A stretch of 64,000 nt of DNA from Paracrocinitomix sp039939375 (GTDB lineage: Bacteria; Bacteroidota; Bacteroidia; Flavobacteriales_D; Crocinitomicaceae), in assembly GCA_039939375.1 (NCBI GenBank), contig JBDVJO010000010.1:1-64000 (forward strand), in the 5' to 3' direction. The notes under the pieces are model-generated. The model was not told the DNA's origin. It ran no database searches and saw nothing but the letters and a program-made list of their open reading frames with translations. Below, in pieces: positions 55,901 to 64,000 of the stretch. A program made the translations under genes and the position numbers. The number at the start of each line of letters is the position of its first letter. Within the stretch, counting starts at the first letter, position 1.

Positions 55901-56476
55901 TTCATCTCCAGGCAGACTTAAATTATTCACACCAGATAAATTTCCACTTACAAAAATTGTATCACCTTTAATCTCAAGATCATGAATTTTACCTGGGTTA
56001 TCAAAATTAGATGAGTAGAAAAAGCCAGGGTCCCATGAACTCAGTGTAAAATCGTTGTAATCATTCCCAATTTGAATTGAAACAGCGAACCGAGCAATTC
56101 CGTCATGAGGTTGGTTATTAACTGATGTGAAATCACCAGCGATATACAGATAACCTGTTGGGAATCCAGTAAAGTCAGGATAGTATACGACATCCTTTAT
56201 AGGTCCGTCAATTTCGGTGATAAAAGTAGTAGGTAAAGGTATTAAGGTATTTTTATTTATGACGCATAAATTATAAAGCCCCATTTCATTTCCCATTGTC
56301 GTGAAATCACCAACAGCAAAATAGTAGTTTCCTAAGGCAATTATTTTTTTAACGCTGTAGACTTCACCATCAACATCTAAATTACTGGTGCCATCTATCA
56401 ACATTTGCCCTTTAACCCCAAAGGTTAAAAAACAAGCCAAAAATGTGATATAAATTCCTTTTATTATATTTGACAT
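52901..56476 (-). CDS. Large surface protein with T9SS tail
   Basis: A 1191-residue protein with a signal peptide (YITFLACFLTFGVKG). The N-terminal ~430 residues look like a beta-propeller-type repeat (GPIKDVVYYPDFTG, YIAGDFTSVNNQPHDGIARF). The middle holds several ~85-residue Ig/PKD-like repeats, each near LNCxxxxLxLxGxSxSxxTxxxWTG. It ends in a T9SS type-A sorting domain (IELYPNPNDGTFTINVE, LDIYNMVP). It is the first gene of the toxin operon, expressed from a promoter lying inside the divergent gene's first codons. It could be adhesive or a carrier for the toxin. Confidence 0.8.
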   Translation of the reverse strand: MSNIIKGIYITFLACFLTFGVKGQMLIDGTSNLDVDGEVYSVKKIIALGNYYFAVGDFTTMGNEMGLYNLCVINKNTLIPLPTTFITEIDGPIKDVVYYPDFTGFPTGYLYIAGDFTSVNNQPHDGIARFAVSIQIGNDYNDFTLSSWDPGFFYSSNFDNPGKIHDLEIKGDTIFVSGNLSGVNNLSLPGDERFGITAINPVNGSDYGIFSPNQACNYTLSTGSGANGGLITHTAISKYHLLGSGSMDASAQGGTFMRFDYDGCIDLTYPIQEGYFAGAGGWFGDGRDIEVAQDTIYGGIEEVASTQLWFDIENGYGTNMPVLNNPQQKDYNPPPPSGYTIEYTTMASYQDKFYVGRNVTGTSLFIPTIAGLDSTGVIWQSAVMNENFSDYKAEHLFVADNILFGSIDGSYTVVGEPRQGMFAYCLEPEAAQPFTAFDTTVCQGQIINYSLPNSQYADGYEWTFSNSDVILDGGVPYSIPQTTTVSNINIEFLESFSNGTLTVTPFSTCGGLTWNNNRVYGKSQSLNIHLNDLPNINPLFPDTVINCLNNTITLIGNSDSLGVSYSWNRENSPYGTDPVGQNLPVTQGDIYYLKITGSNGCINRDTISVIMDTIRPNFDPIIPEILGCSDTNYVLGFCNNGTDTTSWWQATGNATILPNPLEVSLIGQYKFYTQFASNGCTDSIAILVEDDLSVPNLNVFGYDSISLDPIDTLNCYAPSLNLQGISDTANTVVNWTDMTGSTFYGEFQNIIAGGLYYLHVIDTSNNCTNTATVVIDENFTQPTLALPTDVTSLNCSNDSLVLDGSTSSSNTTLQWTGQTISPSNNPLTIYNPGTFVFTVTLDTNGCSSVDSLTIIQDNSIDVIVSNDTAVCNTDNVLVTSDYVGNITGITYNWDNGSTLNTSTYIGGTDSIAIVEINGDGGCYGTDTVRIDTPPSPIVNFQAFQPCGSGNDGSIVASPISGWGPFEYSIDNGLNYQTSTALTGLGLGTYTILVKDTIGCEHPFTAAIDVTSAIATPQFLFSTYNFQGDTIIILDVSNPPADSVDWFFSSEIIVLTEDDTSALLILPDTGSFIVTMDAWFGTCLSSLTKEVFVSEFDSTNAEAFYSNGIKSIELYPNPNDGTFTINVEFYVAQNAVLDIYNMVPTNFEHLEFVGTDLISQTITMPLEAMSGEYIIRIISDYDSAYIPFTLIK

Positions 56477-56504
56477 CTGTTAAACAGAATTATGTTCAAA
56501 AATA
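56465..56504. promoter_or_regulatory. Overlapping divergent promoters with a central dyad
   Basis: Plus strand: TATATTTG at 56465-56472, 19 bases before the ATG at 56492. Minus strand: TATTTTTG at 56504-56497, 20 bases before the ATG at 56476, with a TTG 19 bases upstream (56526-56524). TCTGTTaAACAGA lies between the two start codons (56477-56489 region). Each -7 box sits inside the other gene. Confidence 0.65.
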
Positions 56505-59434
56505 GCAAAACATCTTTGATTGCCAAGCGGATGTCACTGATTGTAGCTATTTTAGGTATAAATACCTACTTTTCGTTTTCGTCATATTCTCAGGATTCCG
56601 GAACTGTAAAAGAGTCAAGTTTCTATGATAAAGTTTTAGCAAAGTGCTCAGCTGTTGAAGACCCTGAAAAACAAATTGGAGGATTTGATCCAAACTCCGC
56701 TCCGTCATTACCAATTGGCTTAGTACAAGATGTGGGAGAATCTAAAATGATTATTTGCATAGATAGTGCCTATTTTCTCCCGGACGGTGCATATTTTTCA
56801 GCATACATGGCCATTGACTTTCCTGACGGAGATAAAAAAATCGCTTTTGCAGCTAAGAATATAAAATTTAATCCTGAAGGTGTTCAGGGAGGTGAGCAAG
56901 CTAAGCTTCAATTGGTTTCCGAACATCTCATAAACTTAGGGCCAAATACTCAACTTTTCTTACCAGATGATGGCTCGTGTTATGTGAATTGGGGGTGTAA
57001 TGGTTTTGAATCTGTCAATCTTCACGGGAAATTCTTGTTGAATGGGCGAATTTTAGAACCAGTAGAGCCCATTCAAAATGGAAATGATTCAACAGTAACA
57101 GCAGAATTTGACGTTAACGTACAAGATCTTCATAACATGGTAGCACAGGTCGACTTTACGCCATTTACGATTTCAGGATTAAAAGATTTTGAGTTTACTG
57201 TTACTCAAGCATCAGTTGATATGAGTGATGTGGAAAACCCTGCAGGTGTGACGTTACCGGCAGTTTACAATTCCATGTACCCTGGTGATATTAAATTATG
57301 GAAAGGTTTTCACATTAAGTACTTTGAAGTCAAACTGCCAGAAAGTATGGACGCGCATGACGAGCCGACTGAGTTATATGCTCAAGATATGTTTATTGAT
57401 GATGCTGGTGTGACGGGATTTGTTGGAGCAAATAACGTACTTAATTTAGGTGATGGTGAAACGGATGGAAAATGGGGTTTTTCAATTGATAAGTTGGAAC
57501 TAGGCTTCACGACTAATTCATTAACAACAGGAAAGATGGATGGTGAAATCAGTGTTCCAGTAATGGATGATAATTCGCTTGAATATAAAGCTTGTATTTC
57601 AAAAAATCCTGAAACGAATAAACCTGATTATTCTTTTGCCGTGAATACGGATAAAGATATGACTGCATCTGCTTTAAACTCTACGCTTAAAATTGACTCT
57701 ACCTCTGTGTTATCAATGACTTTGCAGAATAATAAATTTAAGCCTAAACTTGTTCTAAATGGAGATTGGACCTTGGATAAAGAAAATGCAAAGTTTGAGG
57801 GGATAAAGTTTCAAACGGTGACCATAAATTCTCAACAACCTTATGTTTCAAACGGAAGCTTTGGTTTGATTTCACCATTAGAATGTACAATGGGCGGGTT
57901 TAGTGTTGCTTTGAATCAGTTAGAATTAGGTGTATACCCTGATGGATTACTAGGGGTTAAAGCGGGCATTGGTTTGAACTTTAGTAAAGATGAATCTTCT
58001 CAAACTTCTTCAGGTGGAGATACTACAACAACCAACAGTCTTTCTGTAGTTGGAGGATTTGAAGTTAAAGCAGAATTTGCACATAATACTCAAGGAAAGC
58101 CTGAACTTGAATTCGAATCTTTTAATATTCATGACATAGCATTGAATGCTCAAACAAATGCTTTTGCCTTAACTGGTGTCGTAAAATTTAAAAAAGATGA
58201 TCCGGTATGGGGGAATGGATTTATCGGAGAGGCCAGTATGGAATTGACGAGTGTTTTGGACGATCCAATCTCCATGTATTGTGCATTTGGAAAAGTAAAT
58301 TCTTATCGATATTGGGCGGTGGATGTCACGGCACCTATGCCAGGTGAAGGAATTAACTTAGGTAATTTGAGATTGACCTCATTATCTGGCGGATTATCTT
58401 GGCACATGAAGGATCAAAGGACTGTTGATGATATAATGGTTGCAGCCAACACACCTGATTTGTCTGGAAATGATGGTATGTCTTCATCTTACGTACCTGA
58501 TGAGACAATTGGTTTAGGGTTTAGTGCTGGAGTTGGATATGTTTACAATAGTGAAAAAGTTCTTCATGGTGAAGTTGTATTCGGAGTTCAATTTAACGCA
58601 AATGGAGGGCTATCGAGTATTTTATTGGCAGGTGATGCTTACAATATGATTACTAAGAAACAACGAAAAGATGCCGTTAATCCCAATTATATTAAAGGAA
58701 CCGTGGCTATCGGTTATGACAATCAAGAGAAAATATTTGATATGCAAATGGCAATGAACGCCCAGTTTCAAAATGCTATAACCGCCGATCTTTGGGCGCA
58801 ACTGTATATTTCAGAACCATTATGGTTTTTCCACCTTGGAACTCCCTCAAATCCTTGTTCAGTTAACTTCTTAAACTTTGCAACTGCAAACGCATATTTT
58901 ATGTTTGGTCAAGATTTACCGCCAATGCCAGCGCCCCCACCTCAAGTTTCTTCTGTTCTAAATGGCTTTAATGCGGGAAGGGATGATGTACAAATAGCAA
59001 GTGGAAATGGTATAGGTATGGGAGCAAATCTCCATGTTGGTTTAGGCGGAGACCCTAAAAATGTTTTCGGAAATTGGTATGCTTATGCTAGCGGTTATTT
59101 AGGTGCTGGATTTGACATGACACTTTATAAATACGCAGAAACTTCCCATTGTCAAGGAACTACTGGTCCATTCGGTGCAAATTATTGGTACATGAACGGG
59201 CAATTATACGCGTATGGAGGTTTTTCTGCAGGTGCTATGCGTATTGTTAACGAAGAGCCAAAAGCAGATTTTCCGATAATATCTGCTTCAATGGCTATGT
59301 TACTGCAGGGTAAATTCCCTAAGCCATCATACGTATACGGAGGAATCAATCTTCAGGCAAATGTTATGAATATTTTTGATCTCAATATCACCATGGATTT
59401 TGATGCCGGAACCGATTGCCAGATTGTAAATTAA
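56492..59434 (+). CDS. Large exported protein of unknown function
   Basis: A 980-residue protein with a signal peptide region (MSLIVAILGINTYFSFSSYS; ATG 56531 is an alternative start, leaving 54 bases to the divergent gene). The body is long repetitive beta-strands (IDKLELGFTTNSLTTGKMDGE, LNGDWTLDKENAKFEGIKF) with several weakly similar lipid- or barrel-like segments. I do not recognise the family. Its C-terminus (NLQANVMNIFDLNITMDFD) is not a T9SS tail. The stop overlaps the next start (TAATG). It is paired with a fibronectin-III protein and, across the divergent promoter, with the toxin operon. Confidence 0.7.
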   Translation: MFKNSKTSLIAKRMSLIVAILGINTYFSFSSYSQDSGTVKESSFYDKVLAKCSAVEDPEKQIGGFDPNSAPSLPIGLVQDVGESKMIICIDSAYFLPDGAYFSAYMAIDFPDGDKKIAFAAKNIKFNPEGVQGGEQAKLQLVSEHLINLGPNTQLFLPDDGSCYVNWGCNGFESVNLHGKFLLNGRILEPVEPIQNGNDSTVTAEFDVNVQDLHNMVAQVDFTPFTISGLKDFEFTVTQASVDMSDVENPAGVTLPAVYNSMYPGDIKLWKGFHIKYFEVKLPESMDAHDEPTELYAQDMFIDDAGVTGFVGANNVLNLGDGETDGKWGFSIDKLELGFTTNSLTTGKMDGEISVPVMDDNSLEYKACISKNPETNKPDYSFAVNTDKDMTASALNSTLKIDSTSVLSMTLQNNKFKPKLVLNGDWTLDKENAKFEGIKFQTVTINSQQPYVSNGSFGLISPLECTMGGFSVALNQLELGVYPDGLLGVKAGIGLNFSKDESSQTSSGGDTTTTNSLSVVGGFEVKAEFAHNTQGKPELEFESFNIHDIALNAQTNAFALTGVVKFKKDDPVWGNGFIGEASMELTSVLDDPISMYCAFGKVNSYRYWAVDVTAPMPGEGINLGNLRLTSLSGGLSWHMKDQRTVDDIMVAANTPDLSGNDGMSSSYVPDETIGLGFSAGVGYVYNSEKVLHGEVVFGVQFNANGGLSSILLAGDAYNMITKKQRKDAVNPNYIKGTVAIGYDNQEKIFDMQMAMNAQFQNAITADLWAQLYISEPLWFFHLGTPSNPCSVNFLNFATANAYFMFGQDLPPMPAPPPQVSSVLNGFNAGRDDVQIASGNGIGMGANLHVGLGGDPKNVFGNWYAYASGYLGAGFDMTLYKYAETSHCQGTTGPFGANYWYMNGQLYAYGGFSAGAMRIVNEEPKADFPIISASMAMLLQGKFPKPSYVYGGINLQANVMNIFDLNITMDFDAGTDCQIVN

Positions 59435-61401
59435 TGAAACAAGTTTTAGCCATATTGGGGATGTTTGTCTTGTCCATTACTTTCGGACAGCAAGAGCCTA
59501 TTGTTTTGAAGTCCTTTGTGAAAAAAGACACGGTTCAATTGAGGTGGGCGCCAACTTCAGTGGCTATCTTAATTGATGGATTGAAAAATGGTTATGAAAT
59601 TATAAGAACGGGTCCGGATGGCAGTAAAAGCATAGATGTTTTGCCGTTTAAGACCAGAAAATCAAGTTTTGTACCAAAGGATTCTTTTGAAGTGGCTTTG
59701 GCCGAATACGTTTCTGATTTTTCGCAAGCCACTCCCTCAGAATTGCTAGAAATGCCTTTTGCCATTCTTACCTTAGGGGCCTCTCCGTATAAATCAATTG
59801 CAAGATTAAGTGGTGTTTATTATGAAGATTTAAATCTACCTAAAGGTGAATACAGTTATCAAATTAAAACCAAAGATGGCAAAAGTAATTCCAACTCAGT
59901 CAGTGTAAAAACATCTGACATGAGCAAAAATGTAGCTTGTACTGAATTAATAGCAGAAAGTAGGGTCGATCTAAAAGAAGCTTTTATTCAATGGGAAGCG
60001 AAAGAATTGAATGAATTTTACGGTGGATATTGGATTCTAAAATCAGAGGACAAACAAAATTTTGAAGTTCTGAATAAAACACCATTGTTTTACTTTACAT
60101 CTCAATACGAAGAAAATAAGACGGTCATTGATTTTGTAGATTCTGCCGTGGTTGAAGGCAAAACGTATTACTATCAGATTCAACCAATGAATCAATTCGG
60201 TGATAAAGGAGCAAAATCGAATATTGCCGAAGTCTATATACAGAAACGATTGAATGGAATTTGTGTAATCGATACCGTTAAAATGAAAGATTTTAATCGA
60301 GAGATATTAGGTTGGTATAAATCAGATACTGAAGATGAAATAGGGGAGTTTATTTTGACTCGATCTGACAGCATCAAAGGGCCTTATTCAGAAGTTGAAC
60401 GCACAAGCGCTTCTGACAATAACTTTGTTTTTAATTACAAGGCAAGCTTAACTTCAGGAGACCGGCATTATTTCAAGGTTATAGCTCTTTCAGTAGATGG
60501 AGATTCAGCTTATTCCTATCCTTATTATCACTTTTCATTGGATCAAATTCCACCAGGAAAGTGTACTGAACTAACCGGAGTCATTGATTCTTTGGGAATA
60601 GCAAAATTAACGTGGAATGCACCTGAAGATAAAGATATCAGGGGGTACAGAGTGTTTCGTTCAAACTCAGAGAAAGGTGAATACATAGAAGTTACTCGAA
60701 CCTTTGCTGAAAACGGTAAATTTTCGGATACGTTATATTTGGGATCATTAACGAATGAAGTTTATTACAAGGTAAGAGCAGTGGATTTGAATTTCAATAA
60801 TGGACCATTAACTAAAGGTGTATTGTTGATGAAGCCAGATACAATAGCGCCAGTTGCTGGAGTAATAAAGGCATACAAGGTAAAGGAATCAGGCATCTAT
60901 TTAGCTTGGAATAATTCAAGTAGCGAAGATTTGAAACAGCAATATTTGATAAGAAAATCAAAGGTAAAGGTGGACACGGTTTTGAAGTTTCACAAAGAAA
61001 AGGATACCCTTTTAGATGTGACTGGTAAGGTGGGGGCTTCATATCAATACGCACTGATTGCAGAAGATGAATCTGGAAATACTTCTGAATCTAAAGCAAT
61101 ACATATAAAATACGAAATCGGTTACCGGCCGGCTCCAGAATTTGTAAAAGTTGAAGTTCTGAGAGATTCTCAAATGATTAAACTAGAATGGGAGAAAAGC
61201 GCGGAAGATATTTACGCTATAAAAATTTATCGAGCAAAAGCTGATGGAAAGTTCAGGTTGTATAAAACGATACGAGAAGATGTGAATGTACTTGAAGATA
61301 AGGACCTCAATATCAATAACGAGTACCATTATAAAATTCAAATTAAATACAATTCTGGAATCCAATCCAAACTTTCAGGGGTGAAGTCTGTGATGTATTA
61401 A
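59434..61401 (+). CDS. Fibronectin type III-repeat exported protein
   Basis: About 655 residues from ATG 59434, which overlaps the preceding stop (TAATG) and starts a signal peptide (MKQVLAILGMFVLSITFG). Several Fn3-like domains are recognisable by W-x-x-x-x-x-x-x-Y-x-V/I-R patterns (LTWNAPEDKDIRGYRVFRSN, LAWNNSSSEDLKQQYLIRKS, LEWEKSAEDIYAIKIYRAK) and paired YYYQI/YYKVRA strands. No enzymatic motif and no T9SS tail. It probably interacts with the 980-residue protein. A similar Fn3 domain occurs in the toxin. Confidence 0.75.
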   Translation: MKQVLAILGMFVLSITFGQQEPIVLKSFVKKDTVQLRWAPTSVAILIDGLKNGYEIIRTGPDGSKSIDVLPFKTRKSSFVPKDSFEVALAEYVSDFSQATPSELLEMPFAILTLGASPYKSIARLSGVYYEDLNLPKGEYSYQIKTKDGKSNSNSVSVKTSDMSKNVACTELIAESRVDLKEAFIQWEAKELNEFYGGYWILKSEDKQNFEVLNKTPLFYFTSQYEENKTVIDFVDSAVVEGKTYYYQIQPMNQFGDKGAKSNIAEVYIQKRLNGICVIDTVKMKDFNREILGWYKSDTEDEIGEFILTRSDSIKGPYSEVERTSASDNNFVFNYKASLTSGDRHYFKVIALSVDGDSAYSYPYYHFSLDQIPPGKCTELTGVIDSLGIAKLTWNAPEDKDIRGYRVFRSNSEKGEYIEVTRTFAENGKFSDTLYLGSLTNEVYYKVRAVDLNFNNGPLTKGVLLMKPDTIAPVAGVIKAYKVKESGIYLAWNNSSSEDLKQQYLIRKSKVKVDTVLKFHKEKDTLLDVTGKVGASYQYALIAEDESGNTSESKAIHIKYEIGYRPAPEFVKVEVLRDSQMIKLEWEKSAEDIYAIKIYRAKADGKFRLYKTIREDVNVLEDKDLNINNEYHYKIQIKYNSGIQSKLSGVKSVMY

Positions 61402-61410
61402 GCCATCACT

Positions 61411-61418
61411 TATCTTTG
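61411..61418 (+). promoter_or_regulatory. Candidate -7 box for the histone-deacetylase-family gene
   Basis: TATCTTTG, an exact TAnnTTTG match, 9 bases before ATG 61428 and 9 bases after the previous stop codon, so the transcript is nearly leaderless. Confidence 0.5.
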
Positions 61419-61427
61419 CAATTCAAA

Positions 61428-62330
61428 ATGAGAATTGCGTTTAGTCCCATATACAGATATGTGCATTTGCCCGCAGAGCACCGCTTTCCAATGGATAAAT
61501 ATGAATTACTGCCGCAACAGTTATTGTATGAAGGAACCATTGAAAAAAGTGACTTCTTTGAACCTGTCCCAATTACAGAAGAGCAAATTTTAAGAACGCA
61601 CAGCCAGGAGTTTTGGCAAAAGTTGAAAAACGGAACCCTTTCAAAAAAAGAGATTCGAGCCATGGGGTTTCCCTTTCACCCGGTGTTGGTAGAAAGAGGG
61701 CGGCACATCACAGGCGGCACCTTACAATGTTATGATTTTGCACAGCAAGATGGCGTGGCCTTGAATATCGCCGGAGGAACACACCATTCATATGCCGATA
61801 GAGGTGAGGGATTTTGTTTGTTCAATGATTTCGCTATTTCGGCAACTGAGCTGTTGTATCAAAACCGCGTGAAGAAAATTTTGATTGTTGATTTAGATGT
61901 GCACCAAGGAAATGGTACGGCTCATATTCTGCGCACTGAGAATCGCGTATTTACTTTTAGTATGCACGGTGAGCATAATTATCCGCTTAAAAAAGAGCAG
62001 TCGGATTTAGATATTGGAGTGCCGGATGGCTGTGAAGATGAAATGTACTTGAATTTATTGTATGATACACTGCCTGAATTGATTGAAAGAGTTGATCCTG
62101 AAGTGATTTTTTACTTGAGTGGAGTTGATGTGCTCGCCACTGATAAATTGGGAAGACTAGGAATGACAAAAGAAGGCTGCAAGAAACGAGACGAATTTGT
62201 TTTTAACGAAGTAAAACGACATGGCTTACCTGTTGTCGTGGCAATGGGTGGTGGATATTCAAAAAATATTGCAGATATTATTGATGCCCATGCCAATACC
62301 TTCAGGTTGGCCAGAAGTGTTTTTGAGTAG
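61428..62330 (+). CDS. Histone deacetylase/amidohydrolase family protein
   Basis: The 300-residue zinc hydrolase starts at ATG 61428; the upstream TTG at 61416 lies in the promoter. Catalytic and metal motifs are complete: GGTHHSYADRGEGFCLFND (tandem His), IVDLDVHQGNGTA (Asp and His zinc ligands), GVDVLATDKLGRLGMT (second Asp) and MGGGYSKNI. Bacterial members remove acetyl groups from small molecules or proteins in the cytosol; the substrate is not known here. It ends 1 base before the convergent M23 gene. Confidence 0.93.
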   Translation: MRIAFSPIYRYVHLPAEHRFPMDKYELLPQQLLYEGTIEKSDFFEPVPITEEQILRTHSQEFWQKLKNGTLSKKEIRAMGFPFHPVLVERGRHITGGTLQCYDFAQQDGVALNIAGGTHHSYADRGEGFCLFNDFAISATELLYQNRVKKILIVDLDVHQGNGTAHILRTENRVFTFSMHGEHNYPLKKEQSDLDIGVPDGCEDEMYLNLLYDTLPELIERVDPEVIFYLSGVDVLATDKLGRLGMTKEGCKKRDEFVFNEVKRHGLPVVVAMGGGYSKNIADIIDAHANTFRLARSVFE

Positions 62331-62331
62331 C

Positions 62332-63021
62332 CTAAATCCCCAAAATCAGCGCAGGGTTTGGGCAATTATTCTTGTAAAAACTAAGATCGTTCTTACTACA
62401 AACACCAGGGTAGTCTCCAGTTCTACCTTGTAGATCTAATATGATTTGAAAATGCAAATGAGGGGGGTAATCTCCATTTTCACTTGCGGTTCCTAATGTT
62501 GCAATGACCTCACCTTGTTGCACGTGTTGACCTGTTTTTAAAGAGGTCAGAGAAGATTTACTCAAATGACCGTAAAGACTGTAAAATGTGAGCTTGTTAA
62601 ACCTGTGCTCAATGATAATAGTTGGTCCGTAATCTCCAAAATTGATATTGTTTTGAAAGCTGTGAATTTTTCCATCCAATACAGCAAGTACGGGTGTTCC
62701 TGCAGTAACCCATAAATCGACTCCTAAATGAATGTTACGCTCATCATTTGGGTCAACTTGCTCATTGAAATAATCACTTCTTTGATAGATGTTCCGTTGT
62801 TCAAGATAGCCACCATAAGCAAGTTTGGACTGGTTTTTATCTATTACTGAGTTCACATATTCGCCCAATGTCTCTGAAGTACTCACATCTACGGACTGTA
62901 ATTCAGGATTAGTTGTTGACAGATCTAAAAGGCAATAATCACTTTTAGAAATACTATCGTCTATTACATAGACATTACTTAAATCCAATTGCTCGCAAAG
63001 TGCTCTAAATTCTTGGTGCAT
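62332..63021 (-). CDS. M23 family peptidase (LytM-like)
   Basis: The 229-residue zinc endopeptidase has an intact active site: HLGVD (His98, Asp102), YGHLS (His152) and PPHLHFQI (His188, His190). The N-terminal ~90 residues are predicted soluble and unlike known targeting domains. There is no signal peptide or membrane helix, so how it reaches the cell wall is unclear. It is 2 bases from the GNAT gene on the same strand and likely in its operon. Confidence 0.9.
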   Translation of the reverse strand: MHQEFRALCEQLDLSNVYVIDDSISKSDYCLLDLSTTNPELQSVDVSTSETLGEYVNSVIDKNQSKLAYGGYLEQRNIYQRSDYFNEQVDPNDERNIHLGVDLWVTAGTPVLAVLDGKIHSFQNNINFGDYGPTIIIEHRFNKLTFYSLYGHLSKSSLTSLKTGQHVQQGEVIATLGTASENGDYPPHLHFQIILDLQGRTGDYPGVCSKNDLSFYKNNCPNPALILGI

Positions 63022-63023
63022 GC

Positions 63024-63569
63024 TTAAAATTTTAAAAACATCTGATGATTGGGGTTAGAATGAGTTTTAGATACCTGAAAATCATATGACCCTATAATTT
63101 CAAATCCCATTTTTTTGTAGAACGCTATTCCACGGTGATTCTCAACCCAAGTAAATAGCCAGATTCCAGCTTGATTGTTAGATTTTGCTAAATCCACATT
63201 ATAATCAAACAAAGTTTTACCTAATCCACTGCCTAAGAATTTTTCTGAAAGATAAATACGCTCTAATTTTGCAATGTTCTGAGTTTTTACTGTTGCAATA
63301 GGTGTATCGATAATCAGTTTAGAGTAGGCTACCAATTGATCGTCAGTAAAAAGTAAACGGTATTCAAATGCTGGATTTGCTAATTCTTTCTTCAAATGAT
63401 CTATGGTAAAATGACGATCCATGTAATCCTTAAAATCCTTGGGAGGAGAACTGTGCGCATGCGATTCAATAAACGTAGTTTTTGCCAACTGATTTAATAA
63501 TGCAGCTTGTTCTATTTTTCCTTTTTCAATTCGAATATTCACGTAATAAAAATACCTAGAAAAATCCAA
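63024..63569 (-). CDS. GNAT family N-acetyltransferase
   Basis: About 172-181 residues. The start is uncertain: TTG 63569 or GTG 63542 (VNIRIEKGKIEQAALLNQLA). The GNAT core is clear: LERIYLSEKFLGSGLGKTLFD (acetyl-CoA pyrophosphate loop) and WVENHRGIAFYKKMGFEIIG. The substrate is not identifiable. Likely cotranscribed with the M23 gene. Confidence 0.85.
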   Translation of the reverse strand: MDFSRYFYYVNIRIEKGKIEQAALLNQLAKTTFIESHAHSSPPKDFKDYMDRHFTIDHLKKELANPAFEYRLLFTDDQLVAYSKLIIDTPIATVKTQNIAKLERIYLSEKFLGSGLGKTLFDYNVDLAKSNNQAGIWLFTWVENHRGIAFYKKMGFEIIGSYDFQVSKTHSNPNHQMFLKF

Positions 63570-63682
63570 GTCTTATCTACTTGCGAAAAGAATCTCCATT
63601 AACATTTGGCTATTTATAAGTTTTGAGCGGAGGTCCTTTAAAAATTAGTATCTTGTTAGCCGCAAAATAATACACACTTACT

Positions 63683-64000
63683 ATGACAAACGAGAATAAG
63701 AATTGGAACGAGATAAAAACAAATGATAGTTGGGCAATTTTCAAAATTATGGCTGAATTTGTTCAGGGATATGAGAAGATGGCACAAATTGGACCTTGTA
63801 TTTCAGTATTTGGTTCAGCAAGAACTAAAACGGATAATCCATACTACCAGCAAGCTGTAGAAACGTCAAGATTATTGGTTGAAGCTGGATACGGAGTAAT
63901 TACTGGTGGTGGACCAGGGATAATGGAAGCAGGAAATAAAGGTGCGGATGAAGCTCAAGGTAAATCAGTAGGATTAAACATTGTATTGCCGTTTGAGCAA
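63683..64000 (+). CDS. LOG family (lysine decarboxylase-like) protein, 5' part
   Basis: From ATG 63683 (MTNENKNWNEIKTNDSW) the frame stays open to the window edge (106 codons). ISVFGSARTKTDNPYYQQ and VITGGGPGIMEAGNKGADEA match the N-terminus of the LOG/TIGR00730 Rossmann family, which contains cytokinin-activating phosphoribohydrolases. The PGGxGTxxE motif would lie past the window, so the subfamily is undecided. Confidence 0.9.
   Translation, partial: MTNENKNWNEIKTNDSWAIFKIMAEFVQGYEKMAQIGPCISVFGSARTKTDNPYYQQAVETSRLLVEAGYGVITGGGPGIMEAGNKGADEAQGKSVGLNIVLPFEQ

Overview
The window looks like a low-GC Bacteroidota chromosome, most likely order Flavobacteriales. Many secreted proteins end in type IX secretion (T9SS) type-A sorting domains. 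Lipoproteins carry classic lipoboxes, and a TonB receptor has a carboxypeptidase-regulatory-like N-terminus. The promoters I can recognise match the Bacteroidota -7 box TAnnTTTG, and Shine-Dalgarno sequences are mostly absent. All functional calls come from reading motifs; no database search was run.

Layout. 1-100: the 3' end of a 5S rRNA and its terminator (the rRNA operon lies to the left). 300-4300: a small unknown protein, a polyprenyl glycosylphosphotransferase translationally coupled to a lipoprotein, and a secreted endonuclease/exonuclease/phosphatase-fold protein. 4288-10338: a minus-strand operon DUF4856 - imelysin-like - HTTM/gamma-carboxylase-like - TonB receptor, probably iron uptake, with a dyad over its promoter. 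10364-15745: a minus-strand GH92 mannosidase - ROK kinase - sugar MFS operon. 15828-21081: a tightly overlapping exopolysaccharide operon (epimerase, AsnB-type amidotransferase, GT4, acetyltransferase, GT2). 21157-39712: mostly housekeeping and envelope genes (Omp28-like protein, lytic transglycosylase, PabA/TrpG, RidA, M61 peptidase, collagen-like lipoprotein, dihydrolipoyl dehydrogenase, AI-2E family permease, a cyclase-phosphodiesterase fusion, two paralogous lipoproteins and an AsmA-like protein).

39820-61401 is the accessory region and the most interesting part. Two operons diverge from a 15-bp gap between start codons. The minus arm encodes a T9SS surface protein, an outer-membrane barrel, a 2039-residue TANFOR-like protein with an internal zinc-metalloprotease motif and a C-terminal PD-(D/E)xK nuclease-like tip, and a directly adjacent probable immunity protein. 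The plus arm encodes two further large exported proteins. Downstream of the toxin is what looks like a trail of orphan immunity genes, one truncated. They are separated by two ~1.25-kb direct repeats carrying a secreted-protein gene, REP-like hairpins, a second palindrome family and a REP-associated tyrosine transposase (RAYT). I read this as a polymorphic toxin locus that has swapped tips and kept old immunity genes.

61411-64000: a histone-deacetylase-family hydrolase, an M23 peptidase, a GNAT acetyltransferase and the start of a LOG-family gene cut by the window edge. I saw no CRISPR array, tRNA or replication origin.
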